Source: Aplidium turbinatum (taxonomy: Eukaryota; Chordata; Ascidiacea; Aplousobranchia; Polyclinidae). Taken from it: 64,000 nt of DNA. Shown here piece after piece: positions 1 through 11,200 of the stretch. The stretch covers positions 34,231,824-34,295,823 of the forward strand of contig OU964919.1 in assembly GCA_918807975.1 (NCBI GenBank). Direction: 5' to 3'. Under the pieces are notes generated by a model that saw nothing but the letters and a program-made list of their open reading frames with translations, did not search any database and was not told the origin of the DNA. Each line of letters opens with the position of its first letter. Positions within the stretch are counted from its first letter, which is position 1. Made by a program: the position numbers and the translations under genes.

Positions 1-967
1 CTTGGGACTAATATCAGCTGTTTAGACGTACATCAAACGATTTGATGCGGATACATAGAATTTCAACAATAATTCCTCACAACATTTCGGGGGGGGCCCG
101 GGCCCCCTGGGCCCCCCCCATAAATCCGCGCCTGGATTTCAGGGTACAGAATCGGGGTAAAAATTTGTTAGGGGACAAAATAGGTTGCATCCAAATCAAC
201 ATAGAGTAGAGACATAGTTTTATATTTTCAAAAAATGCTGAGGAAAGCATGATCTTATCCTTTTGCTATGCCACCGGACAGCACCATTTTACTGTAATAT
301 TCATACCCAAATTTTTGTTGAACATGCTCTCAGAATTCCCCAAAGTCAAAGTAATTTTTCAAAATTTTCTAGGAGAAGACCCCCCGCCACAGGGTGGCCT
401 TCGGCGATGACGCCGTCAGGCTTCGCCCGCCGAACGTAAGACCACCCACCTCCCTTTTCAAAATATCTAGCTTAGCTACTGAATTGGATCATTGTCATTG
501 GGGCCAGCAAAGTACGTTCCGCACAGGGCCCGAAATACCCTAAGATCGGCACGGTGCCCATCCCTTTGATTAGGCCTAATATTTAAAGGCACTCACGGCC
601 CACTACCCACCGGTTTGCCGATACATCAGGATTCGTTTTCTCAAATCAGATTAGAAGTTGGCCTAGTGAACCCCACGCTATTATAATCATCAACACTCTC
701 ATCCCTATACGTCCACTTTCGCAATCTTCTATAGATCTCGACTTTTCGTCATCTAGGCCTATGACAAGACAAAATTAGCTTTCCGTTTGCCAACACAGAT
801 AAGTGCGAAACCAACAACTAGCACGAAAACAGTTTGAAACAAAACACTAATTTTGTAATCAGTAAATTTGATGTGGATGTTTTTCCTATTTACAAAACAT
901 TCAAAATTAGTTCGTATTTTCAATTAAAGTCCCAGACGCCTTCGTCTCTCTGCTCAAATGTCGTAGG
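1..967. repeat. Old repeat remnants, no gene seen
   Basis: No convincing coding frame. A G-run/C-run palindrome sits at 89-119. At 171-192 there is a fragment ending GGTTGCATCC, the terminus of the Mutator-like family seen whole at 24506 and 54688. Bases 234-430 are an inverted diverged copy of 37860-38100 (shared blocks include the stretch reading ATGCCACCGGACAGCACCAT here). The rest is unassigned. Confidence 0.5.
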
Positions 968-974
968 CCTATGC

Positions 975-1283
975 AGTTTGTTTGTTTGTTTGTTTATCTT
1001 TATCCTGCATTGCGGGAAAGCGGACTTGAGCGCTATGCACCGGTGTACGCCTTCCGACGTACACCTGACCCACGTTGCAGCTGACGGCAATGACTGTTTC
1101 GGTTGTCTACTCTACTTATGACTTAAATTTGGTACTACCCATTACTCGAAATCGATCACTGGGTAGAGGCAATTATCGTAAAGTTTCTTGCCCAGAGAAA
1201 CAACAGCAAGTGCGGGTGGCTGGAGTCGAACATGCAGGCTCTCGACTGCGAGCCCAACGCGCTAACCACTCGGCCATTTACAT
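975..1283 (-). repeat. tRNA-derived SINE (family C)
   Basis: Read on the minus strand, the head at about 1283-1211 carries pol III box A (TGGCCGAGTGG) and box B (TGTTCGACTCC), with an anticodon-stem-like GGCTC/GAGCC pair. It is followed by a body containing TCTCTGGGCAAG and a 3' tail of AAAC repeats (TTTG repeats at 975-995 on the plus strand). Head, body and simple tail in this order define a tRNA-SINE. The eight-base loop and lack of an acceptor stem argue against a working tRNA gene. I found no clear target duplication. Confidence 0.65.
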
Positions 1284-1742
1284 GTCCGTGTGATTCGGCA
1301 TTGACGTGTGACGCTATGGTACATCGGTATGTTCAGTTGTCCACCAGACATTTGACCACGAGAGTACGGGAGCATCTGAGCTTTAGGGAGTTAAAGAAAG
1401 GTGCCATCAAAGACCATATCATGGAGCGTTCTTTTTTACACAGATCAAAAATTCTCTGCTGACTCATTTATAATTTTACGCAAAGGAAAATCCCAATTTG
1501 ACACCAAAATTCAGGAAGCACTGTTAACGCTATACGCTACAACCCAAATTTAAACAAACAATTATTTGCTGGAGGCGCGTTCATTCTCCTCAACATTTAC
1601 TTGATGTATCACGTTCCCTGTGGTGCAAATTTTTTTGTAAGCTTAGTTATTTATGTAGTTGCCTTTTCCTAATGTAAATTTACCTTCAAAAAGTTGAAAT
1701 TTATTGCATTTATTAATTATTTTCTGATTCTTGATTAGGGCT
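1276..1742. other. Unassigned AT-rich stretch
   Basis: Nothing recognisable between the SINE and the LTR element. The last five bases, GGGCT (1738-1742), are the left copy of the LTR element's target duplication. Confidence 0.5.
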
Positions 1743-2307
1743 TGTTACGGCCAATCTCTGTACAAATCAAACGTCATATAAAACCGTTCAAGTCTACTGA
1801 ATATTACGTCATGGAACTTGCTAGAAAATGTGCCGAAATTGCACCATTGTTCATAGACTTGTGTCAGACCTGTTTGGGCCTGTTTGGGCCTGTTTAAACA
1901 GGAAATATTACATCAGCTTTAAACACCTGTTGGAATGACTTCATAATTGTCTTTCATTATTGCGTCACAGTACTGCATACGTGAATTTGAGATATTGCTA
2001 TCTATTCTGGTCATTCGTAAAATGATTGTTTGAAAGTTGGCCGCACATTTAACTGTTGGCTTAGTGCTTGCTAGCTGGACAAAGGTTCCGTCTTTTATCC
2101 AAGTAATCTGTTGTGTAGTGACAGTTTAAGTGGTGTAGGCGTTGCACCCCCTCGTTTTCGGTAGCCTCGGGCTAATTTTACAGGAATACACTGTTTGAAA
2201 AGAAGTTCAAGTGTGTGTTTCTTCGGTCATTATATACAGACGAACGGATTTGGGAATCTTATGTTACAATTTTCCCACGAAGAGATTATGGTTTACCGCT
2301 GTGACCA
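1743..2307 (+). repeat. 5' LTR of the BEL/Pao element
   Basis: 565 bp, starting TGTTACGGCC and ending GCTGTGACCA. It carries three copies of the unit GCCTGTTTGG near 1870-1895 where the 3' LTR carries two. Downstream (2308-2758) is an untranslated leader with several imperfect repeats of the form GGTNGGCNAAGAA; one starting TGGTGGGCC near 2337 could be a tRNA primer site, but this is weak. Confidence 0.93.
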
Positions 2308-2758
2308 TAAAAAATAAAAGACGAGTTCTTGTTAGCTGGTGGGCCAAGAAATTAAAGCATAAAAAAATAAAAGACGAAGTTTGTAGTTGGTAGGCTAAGA
2401 AGCACTTAGAAGCAAAGAAAATTAAAGACATTTCTTCTCGGTAGGCAACTGAAGAACTTTAAGCTAAAAAGTAAAGACATTTCTTCTCAGTTTGGTACAG
2501 AAGAAAAATAACTTTGACATTTATTGGCAAGAAAGAAGATTAAAGGCAATCCATCTGTGCTTGAAGATTCAAGTGGAAGAATCCAAGCAAGTTTTGTGGA
2601 CGTTTGGACTTCACATACTCGTACAGCTACGGTATCGTGCATTTAAATTCTTTTTTGTATTTTTTACGGTCTTGCAGTTAAGTTTTTTATAACTACTGTA
2701 ATTTTGTGTGTTTGTGTAACTTAATTTTTTATTGTTAAATTTAGCCCTAACATTTAAT

Positions 2759-5000
2759 ATGTCTACACTCGGTGGTGACAGGGACTCGACCGCCGTCGAC
2801 TCGACTGAGTTTAAGCCTGATGATGTTCTTTGCGGTCGGGCAGGCCATTCTGGGGAGGGACCCATTAACGATGAGGCTAAGTCAGTTCGAGAGGCCCGGC
2901 ATCTTAGACGGGATATTTTGACTCAAATTGGGAAACTTTCTGTAGCCCTAGGTTCTTTGAGTGATAAGCAGGAACTGTTAATTTTTAGATCTAAGTTATC
3001 TACTTTAGAAGAGGAATTACGGCATTTCGATGCTCTCTTGAGTAAAATTTTTAACTCTGCAATCTTAGCAGAACTTCGTGATAGGGTAGATCCCGAATTT
3101 AACTCGTTAAAAAATAACTTCGAACAAAAAGAAAGTGAGTTCTCAGATAGGTTGGATGCTGACATACATCCTGAGGATAGCGCCTCAAATGTAAGCACTA
3201 GAATGTCTGAGAGCTCGTCACGGATAGTTGCACAAATTAACCTACAGTTAAGACGAGAGGAGCTCCAGATCCAAGCTGAGGCCGAAGCAAGAGCTGCTGA
3301 GGCCATCGCAAGAGCTGAAGCCATACGAGCTGAGGCTGCCGCAAGAGCTGAGGCCACACGAGCAGAGGCTGCCGCGAGAGCTGAGGCCGAAGCGAGAGCT
3401 GCTGAGGCCGCCGCGAGAGCCGAAGCTAGAGCTGCTGAGTTCGCACTCAAAGACGCTCAGTTGAGGGCCGAACAACGTAAAGAGGTAGTTTTAGCTGAAT
3501 ATCGTTCTGAGTTGGGCTCCCGGCGTAGCTCTAGGAAGGGCTCTTCTAGGCATTCCAGAAGTGAACATCAATCACAGTTTAATTTACCTAACCTTTTCCA
3601 GACGCCTGTTCAATCCGTAAGTGGACCTGTACAATCCACATGTTTTCCAGCTGTTTCAGGAGGTCTCGGGGCCGCGGCTAAGGGTCTTCCGAAGGCTGTA
3701 GAGCCAAGGTCTGCAAATTACAACCGAACTCCTCCCCCAGAGCGTACAGGTCACGGGGCCGCCATTAGCAGTAATGCTTTGCCCCCTTCACAGTTTTCAG
3801 CGCCGCTAGTTTTTGATCGCCCAGCTACACGTAATTTGGGTGGTTGTGAGAGGCGTATCGCGTCTCCTGATTTTAACGTGTGTGAGGATCGTGATCGGGC
3901 TGTGCATGTGACTGAGCCCACTCAGCCCCTTAAGGGATATAGCTTGTCTTCTCCCGCTAAATCGAGTTCTCAACAGCAGGATTGCTTTTTTGAATACCAA
4001 AATAGTAGGACGTTCTTCGATAAGGCGGCCTTGATTGGTTACGATGGTAATAATATGCCATTTGTCTTCTTTAAAAATCGTGTTATGGCCTTGATGGCAG
4101 CTTCGCCCTTTAAGGGAACTCGTTTGACTTTGTTGCAAGCAGCTTGTGTTAGAACAGCTGCACAAACGATTGCTAATTTGGTTTCTGACACTCCTGGCTT
4201 GTCAGAGGAAGACAGGATAGAAATGTCGTTAGCTCGCTTGTCCCAACGTTTTGGAGTTCGTGGAGATCTTTTCGCAGAACCAGAAATTAGAAAGTATCGC
4301 TATGGTAGCAAATTGACTTCTATCTCTTCCAGTGATTTGAAAGAGTTTAAAGATGAATTGTCGCAGTGTTTGCTTTACGCGAAAGCTTATGGTCAGCGTG
4401 ATAAATTAGAAGGACGTTTTGTTTTGGATTTGGCTAAACGACTCCCGTTTGACGCTAAGCAGCGTTATCTTGACTTTTTAGGTGATCAGTATGGTAGCAC
4501 TGAGGAACCTACTTTTCAGAGTTTGTTTGATTTTGTAGTACGGGAGGAAACGCGCAAGTCGACTGATTTTAGCATCATGCTAATGGGCGATTCTGGTGAG
4601 TCGCAGCATTTTAAAAAGTTTGGCAAAGGAAAATTGCTTTCATGTCCGGTTAGGCAGACGTCGGTAAAACCCCATGATAATGTGATTTCAGGGAGTTCGC
4701 AGTACTCGACTGCTGTTGGCGCACCGCGCGGCGGTGTGGCCAGACGTAGTGACATACCGGCATGTTTTTGTTGTTCGTCACGTGGTCAAGTTGAATATCA
4801 TTTTTTGTCTAATTGTAAAGAATTTTTGCGCTTGACACCTAAAGGTCGGAGAGATGTCATTGTGAAAGCTGGAAAATGCTTGAACTGTTTGCGCCAGCAT
4901 ATGGTTAAGGACTGTAATCATGCAAACAACTGTCGTCAGTGTGGGCCTAACAACGATAGGAAACACTATTTTCTTCTGCATGATTTTTATGTGACGTCAC
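2759..5000 (+). mobile_element. gag-like region of the BEL/Pao element
   Basis: A long coding region. Its N-terminal half has an Ala/Glu/Arg-rich coiled-coil repeat (about nt 3270-3480; repeating AEAAARAEA pattern). A central capsid-like region lies near nt 3990-4600. At nt 4755-4980 is a Cys/His-rich segment with the CXXCLRQHXXKDC-like knuckles typical of Pao-type gag. The region continues into protease. It is part of a virus-like element and is described only as a fossil component. Confidence 0.8.
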
Positions 5001-8000
5001 GTGATTCTCTGGATTCGGTCGGTAAAGATGATGCTGGTGCCAGAGTTCCTGTGCGTAATGTTAAGATTGGAAATGTTAAAGCAGCCTTTAACCGCGTTAC
5101 TGCTGCTCGTGTTTTGAATCCAATGACTGGCAAATCGAAGTTGGTGTATTGTCAGCATGATCCTGGTTCGCAGTTGACCTTTGTTTCGAGTGACTTGGTG
5201 TGCGAACTTGGTCTTAAACCGTAAGATAAAGCGTCGTTTAAAATAGATACTCTGGCTGGTCAGAAACTTACTTGTGCTGACCTTGTTAAACTCAACATCC
5301 AGTCGTTAGAGACTGATGAACTGTTTTGTGATATAACCTCGGTGGTTAACCCAGCTTGGGCTGACGATGTTAAAACTTTACCCCATAAACAAGATTTAAG
5401 TGGTTTCCGTCATTTCCATGACGTGAATATGTTTCATTTGAATGATTGTAGTACTGTAGATGTACTGATTGGCAATGACAACGCTTATTTGATGTGGACA
5501 AAAGAAGAACGTGTTGGTGAAAATCGTAGTGAACCGCATGCTTTACTCACTCCTCTCGGTTGGTTGGCTTGTGGTGGTAAGTCACCCTTAGTTGAAAGCG
5601 TTGCTAAAGTGTGCAGAGTGCAGAGCTGCAGACGTCTTCAGAGTCGGATGTCATCTCTGGCTTTCAGCGTAAAATTCAGTCTCGTGATATGGAAATAGCA
5701 GACCTGAATAAAGTCATTCAGGATTTGACTTTGCAAAATGAAACCTGTGAATTGTCTCGCAATGATAATTTGGCTAGAGAACTTGTCGAACCGAATATTG
5801 AGTTGAAAGATGGTCGATTTGAGATACCTGTTCCGTTGAAGGAAGATATTGATCTACCTAACAATTTTGTGTTGGCGTCAGATAGAGCTGCTGCTTTAAG
5901 GAAGAAGGCTTTAAAACAACCTGAACTTCGTGATTTCCTTACTGACACCATGAAAGATCTTAAATCTAATGGCTATATTGAGCGTGCGGGTGAAGCAGGA
6001 AATGTCAAGGGATTTGAATGGTATTTACCATACTTTGTGACGTCACAATTAAAAAAGCGTATTGTTTACGATGGCAAGTCTGAATTTCGAGGAACTTGTG
6101 TTAATGATGTAATGTTTTCGGGTCCTGACTTGTTAAACCCTCTGGTAGATGTCTTGGCTAGATTTCGGCTTGGTAGATTTGGTCTCATGGCTGATGTGAC
6201 TAAATGCTTCTTTCAAATAAAGTTACCGGAGTCGCAAAGGGATTTGTTTCGTATATTGTGGTTTGAAGATGATGACCTTGAAAATGGTAGGATGGTACCA
6301 TTTCGTTTTTGTGTACACCCTTGGGGAATAAAGAGTAGCCCGTATATCGCTTGCTTGGCTATAAAGAAAATGATCGAGCAGAATCCCAGCAGTGCTGGTG
6401 AATTGACTCTCTGCAATATTGCAAATAATATGTACATGGATGATTTTATATTTTCGGCTGATAGCTTAGAGGAAGCTCAGCAAATCACTCATGAATCAAT
6501 TGCTTTGTTTGATAGCCGTGGGTTTAAACTTGTTAAGTGGAGTGCTAACAAGGAGTCTATGATTGTCTTGTCAAATTTGGATAATGAGATGCTTTCACCT
6601 TTGATTCGTGACATTGACTTTCAGACTGAAAATATGACTTTGCCATCAGCGAAGACATTGGGTTGTGTGTGGCAAACCGAGTCTGACGAGATGCGTATCG
6701 CATGTTCCTTAAAGCCCTTAGCTAAACACACGCGCCGAAGTATGCTCAGTCAGCTTGGACAAAATTTTGATCCGCTAGGCTTTGGAGCGCCATTTTTTCT
6801 AAAAGCACGCCTTATACTTCAGCAATTGGCGATAGACAAGTTTGATTGGGACACCGAGGTCCCTGATAGCTTTGTTAAAGAGTGGGAGTCGTGGCTTCGC
6901 TCTTTGGACCTGCTTAAGGATTTTTCGTTACCGAGATGGTATTTTGCAAACTCTGGTGTGTGCAGTCCTGATGATATTGTTTCATATCAATTGCATGGGT
7001 TTAGTGATGCTTCGAATCAAGCTTTCTCTTCTGTTGTTTACTTACGTAGACTGGTTAACGGAGTTCCGAGTGTGTCTTTCGTTCTGGGTAAATCTACCAT
7101 TGTTGTAAAAAATCAGTTTTCTTGGCCGATAGCTAGGAAAGAGCTTGTTGCCGCTTTAAATACAGCAAGACTCGTGAAGCAGGCCTACGAGGCATTGAAG
7201 ATGCCCGACTGCAGTAAGTATTTTTGGTGTGATTCTCGGACTGTGTTGCAGTGGATTAAGAACCCTGATTTACGTTTGAATAAGTTTATTACGCGTCGAG
7301 TTGAGCATATTTTATTGTTGTCTGGAGCCCAGGATTGGCGTTTTTGCCCTACCGATATGAACCCAGCTGATGTTGGCACAAGGCCAAATCTTATTACAAA
7401 GAAAGAGTTTCGAGAGTTGTGGTTAAATGGTTCTAGTCTTCTCTATCAGTGTGAAGAAATTCCATCTGTAGAAAATCCCACTCCAGTATCTGTCCATAGC
7501 CTATATCTTCGTGACGAAGAGGGGTCGCTTGACGTTGGACAGGGTGGCCTTCACAGATTGATCGAGGCCGCACCTTCTTTGTATGTTATGAAAAAGAGAA
7601 TTGCTTATTTGGTTGCTTTTGTTGAATTTTTGTGCTGTAAAACGAAAAAGCGTAGCTTTATGAAGCCAAAACTGGACGCCTCTTATCTTGATAGAGCCTT
7701 AGACTTAACTGTGAAGTTTGTTCAGAAAAGCGTGTATGGCGATGTGTTACATTTAATGACCAAACGATCGCCGGATGCACTTGAGGAAGTGATAAAGTGG
7801 GGTAGTGTTGGCGCTTCGCAACGTGAGAAGGAACGCTTGAAAGGATTGCGTTCACTTAAAAAGTACAGACCTTGTGTAGATGATGCTGGTGTAATCCGCA
7901 TTGAAGGGCGCTTAAGTAATTCTCCCGAGATTTCTCTAGAAGCAAAGCATCCGATTGTTTTGCCTTCGAAGCACCCCTTCACTAGGCTTGTTGTACTGTC

Positions 8001-9129
8001 GCATCATAATCGAAATGCGCACTGTGGAGTACAGCACACTTTGTTGTCTACGCGACAGAAGTTTTGGATCGCTAATGGTAATGCTTCCGTGAAGAGGTAT
8101 CTTAATGATTGTGGTGTATGTGCGATTGAGAAAGCTCGGCCTATAAGGCAGCTCATGTCTGATTTACCTTTGTCTCGCACAACTGCCCATAGGAAACCCT
8201 TTTTTGATTGCGGCTTGGACTATCTTGGACCATTGACCTTTGTTGAAGGTAGGAGTCACAAAAAAGCTTGGGGACTCTTATTCACATGTATGGCATCTCG
8301 CGCTATTCATGTTGAGCTGGTTACGTCATTGTCGCTGAGTGATTTTTTACTTGCCTTTACAAGGTTTACAGATTTACGTGGGCAGGTTAATGCTATCTAT
8401 TCCGATAATGGAAGTACCTTTCAGGCAGCATCTAAGAAGTTACCCGAGTTGATAGAATCAGCTGAATTTCACAACGCCCTGAGACAGAGAGAGATAAACT
8501 GGGAATTTATACCTCCGTATGCTCCGGCGCAAGGTGGCGCCTGGGAGGCAATGGTTAAACAATTTAAAATTGCATTTTTTCACATTTTGGACTTTTCAAT
8601 TCGTAAGCCCAATTTTATTGAACTGCTTACGTACACAGGCAGTGCCGTTCGGATCGTGAACGAACGCCCTTTGGTACCTTTGAGTGACGACCCTAGGGAT
8701 TTTACTGTCATCACCCCTGCCTCACTTTTGACCCCATACTTAGACCCATACTGTGCTGTTGGGCAACCACATGATCGTGACCAATTAAGAAGGGATTATC
8801 GGTTCAATTTGTCACTTTCTCAGCAGTTTTGGAGTAAATGGATCGATTTTTACTTGCCAGGTCTTCAGGGCCGGAAAAAATGGCTAAAAATGGCCGAGAA
8901 TTTGGAGCCTGGTCAACTTGTAGTGGTGGGTTCTCTCCAAGACATTGGTAAACGTGGGAAGTATCAACTTGGGAGGGTGCATGAGGTAGTTCCACAAATT
9001 AGGAAAGGGAAGCCTGTGGTTCGTAGAGCCAAAGTTGCCGTCTGCAACTATGATGAGAGTACGGGGAAAGTAAAAGTAGACTACGTGTTGAGGGATATTT
9101 CGTGCCTCGCCCCCGTAAAGAACACCTAA
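5001..9129 (+). mobile_element. pol-like region (protease, RT-RNase H, integrase)
   Basis: Parts in order: aspartic protease-like segment near 5040-5600; reverse transcriptase about 5950-6900 with the catalytic YMDDF near 6431; RNase H about 6990-7400 (GFSDAS near 7000); an HHCC zinc-binding segment near 8000-8130 (HHNRNAHCG start); an integrase core with the SDNGSTF motif near 8401 and a downstream glutamate near 8543; and a C-terminal Pao-type extension. This order and the residues are those of BEL/Pao pol. It shares the element's young age. Confidence 0.85.
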
Positions 9130-9436
9130 GTGTTAGGGTTTGAGCCTGGTTTTGTCTGCGGTGGCCGACCCTTGTCTGAGCCCGGAACAGTCGGTTATTA
9201 GCGCAACCATTGTATATAGCGTCATTTTAGCGTGTACCTATGGTACCAATTTCATGTATCGTGTATTATTTCGTATTGCTGTTCATTCTTTGCATGCCCT
9301 TTGTATTTGCGTATTAACTTAAACGTGAGTGATTCAAACAATTTGTGTATCATGTGTTTTTATTCATTGGCTCACGATTGTCCTTCAATTCTTTTTTAGT
9401 TATGCCATGTTAGACTGTCATAACTAGGGGCCGCTA

Positions 9437-9991
9437 TGTTACGGCCAATCTCTGTACAAATCAAACGTCATATAAAACCGTTCAAGTCTACTGAATATTA
9501 CGTCATGGAACTTGCTAGAAAATGTGCCGAAATTGCACCATTGTTCATAGACTTGTGTCAGACCTGTTTGGGCCTGTTTAAACAGGAAATATTACATCAG
9601 CTTTAAACACCTGTTGGAATGACTTCATAATTGTCTTTCATTATTGCGTCACAGTACTGCATACGTGAATTTGAGATATTGCTATCTATTCTGGTCATTC
9701 GTAAAATGATTGTTTGAAAGTTGGCCGCACATTTAACTGTTGGCTTAGTGCTTGCTAGCTGGACAAAGGTTCCGTCTTTTATCCAAGTAATCTGTTGTGT
9801 AGTGACAGTTTAAGTGGTGTAGGCGTTGCACCCCCTCGTTTTCGGTAGCCTCGGGCTAATTTTACAGGAATACACTGTTTGAAAAGAAGTTCAAGTGTGT
9901 GTTTCTTCGGTCATTATATACAGACGAACGGATTTGGGAATCTTATGTTACAATTTTCCCACGAAGAGATTATGGTTTACCGCTGTGACCA
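9437..9991 (+). repeat. 3' LTR of the BEL/Pao element
   Basis: 555 bp, matching the 5' LTR throughout apart from one 10-bp repeat unit. It is followed directly by GGGCT, the right copy of the target duplication. The 300 bp between pol and this LTR hold nothing recognisable. Confidence 0.93.
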
Positions 9992-9996
9992 GGGCT

Positions 9997-10223
9997 TAAA
10001 ATTAAGCCGAAAACGTTCGACTGTTAAAACTATTTGTACGGTAATTATGTAAAATATATTGTTATAATGCTCGGGCCTGTTGTATTGTTGTGTCTTATTC
10101 ATATCTAACCTGTAAGCAAAAGGTATAGCCTAGCCTACATAGGAAACATACAAAAACTTTATTTTTTGTGGCGAGTTTGGGGGGGGCTTGAGCCCCTTAG
10201 CCCCATGCTGAGTGCGCTACTGG
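9997..10223. repeat. Probable MITE remnant ending at about 10221
   Basis: The right end GCCCCATGCTGAGTGCGCTA followed by CTG resembles a hAT-type terminus (CAGTAGCGCACTC when reversed), preceded by a GGGGGGGC/GAGCCCCTTAG patch. I could not find a matching left end, so the boundary and family are uncertain. Confidence 0.3.
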
Positions 10224-10463
10224 TCTGGCATACTTGTAGAGACTTTTGACGCAAGGCCGGTTACCGAGGGCGAGATTGGCAGAGAGAAGTTTACTATTGT
10301 TGAAGTGTTGTTTCCAGGGATTTATTCCATTCATTGGGTGCCGCTAAATGGAAAGCAGTCCTTAGAATGCTTTGCTAATGCTCAAGCTCACACCCCAAGA
10401 GTGGAACCAGCGCAACTTGATCTTGAAACTTCTGTGTTCACGAAGTCACTTGCTAACATTTAG
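10224..10463 (+). CDS. Possible terminal exon, unidentified
   Basis: A reading frame runs from at least 10224 to a TAG at 10461-10463 with no internal ATG, followed by AATAAA at 10469-10474. It encodes about 80 residues, including KFTIVEVLFPGIYSIHW and AHTPRVEPAQLDLE, with composition and codon use that look protein-like rather than random. An acceptor-like TACTTGTAG ends near 10234. It could be the last exon of a plus-strand gene whose earlier exons lie left of the transposons, a retrocopy tail, or chance. I do not recognise the protein. Confidence 0.3.
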   Translation, partial: SGILVETFDARPVTEGEIGREKFTIVEVLFPGIYSIHWVPLNGKQSLECFANAQAHTPRVEPAQLDLETSVFTKSLANI

Positions 10464-10474
10464 AATCAAATAAA

Positions 10475-11200
10475 CTTTAAGGTTTCGGGATGTTTGAGTA
10501 GAAAGCGTGGCCTGAGTTGAAGGACCGGAGGATTTGACATTCAAAAAAGTGATTAAAAAAAAGAATTTCATAAGGCAATTTGCTGTCAAAAAGTGCTGAA
10601 AATGAAGTTGTGATTGTAGAATTTACAATACGTGTGAATTGAAATTTTATTTTGTGGAGTCTGGCAACACTTCTCTGTGCCAAGCAAATTTCATTTCTTA
10701 ACATGTGTTGAGAGTGAGAGAGAGAAACCTTTTATTTTGTCTGTTGCGACAATAGTACGGTACAATTATACACAATACGAATAAAATAGTACCATAGCTA
10801 TCTAAATACCACAACAGACAGGAAGCAGTGAAAGACTATATCAAGTCAGCTGCTTCCCAGTTCTTAATGTGACAAATGTCAAGCATCGGCAAATTACGTT
10901 GTTAAAACAAGATAAGCTGATGTTTAGTAATATTAATGGAAAAAAAGAAATCATGTGCTGCTGCGATCCTCAAGGTTTTATTCAAATATAAACTTTATTC
11001 CGGGTGATTAAAAATAGGAAAAACTTTTGAAATCAATAAACTCTTGTAGCAAGGGCGTTTAAACTTCAGTGCAACCAAGAAAAGTTCAAGCCAATAAATA
11101 GTACAAGGCTACGAGTAAAAACATTTTCAGTAACAGTATTACAATACAAAAATAATCACAGTTTAAAAAAAGGTATAGGCCTATTGTTCTGTCATAAAAG
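10475..11200. other. Unassigned AT-rich stretch
   Basis: A short GAGA-rich microsatellite lies near 10710-10727. Otherwise I see no gene or classifiable repeat. Confidence 0.5.

Larger units (their letters stand above)
1743..9991 (+). mobile_element. BEL/Pao LTR retrotransposon, young
   Basis: The element is 8249 bp, bounded by direct LTRs (1743-2307 and 9437-9991) that begin TG and end CA, and by a 5-bp target duplication GGGCT (1738-1742 and 9992-9996). By eye the LTRs differ only in the copy number of one 10-bp unit, so the insertion is very recent. The domain order gag, protease, reverse transcriptase-RNase H, integrase, with a Pao-type cysteine-rich gag and an extended pol, places it in BEL/Pao. 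It looks nearly whole, with perhaps one or two breaks. No envelope-like region is seen between pol and the 3' LTR. A solo LTR of the same family lies at 44389. Confidence 0.93.

Noticed and set aside
1211-1283. Minus-strand tRNA-like sequence
   Set aside because: Good boxes A and B, but an eight-base anticodon loop, no acceptor stem and a SINE body and tail attached; called as a SINE head.
3248-3475. Antisense open frames opposite the Ala/Glu/Arg repeat of the LTR element
   Set aside because: Ser/Ala-rich mirror of a repetitive coding region; a composition artefact.
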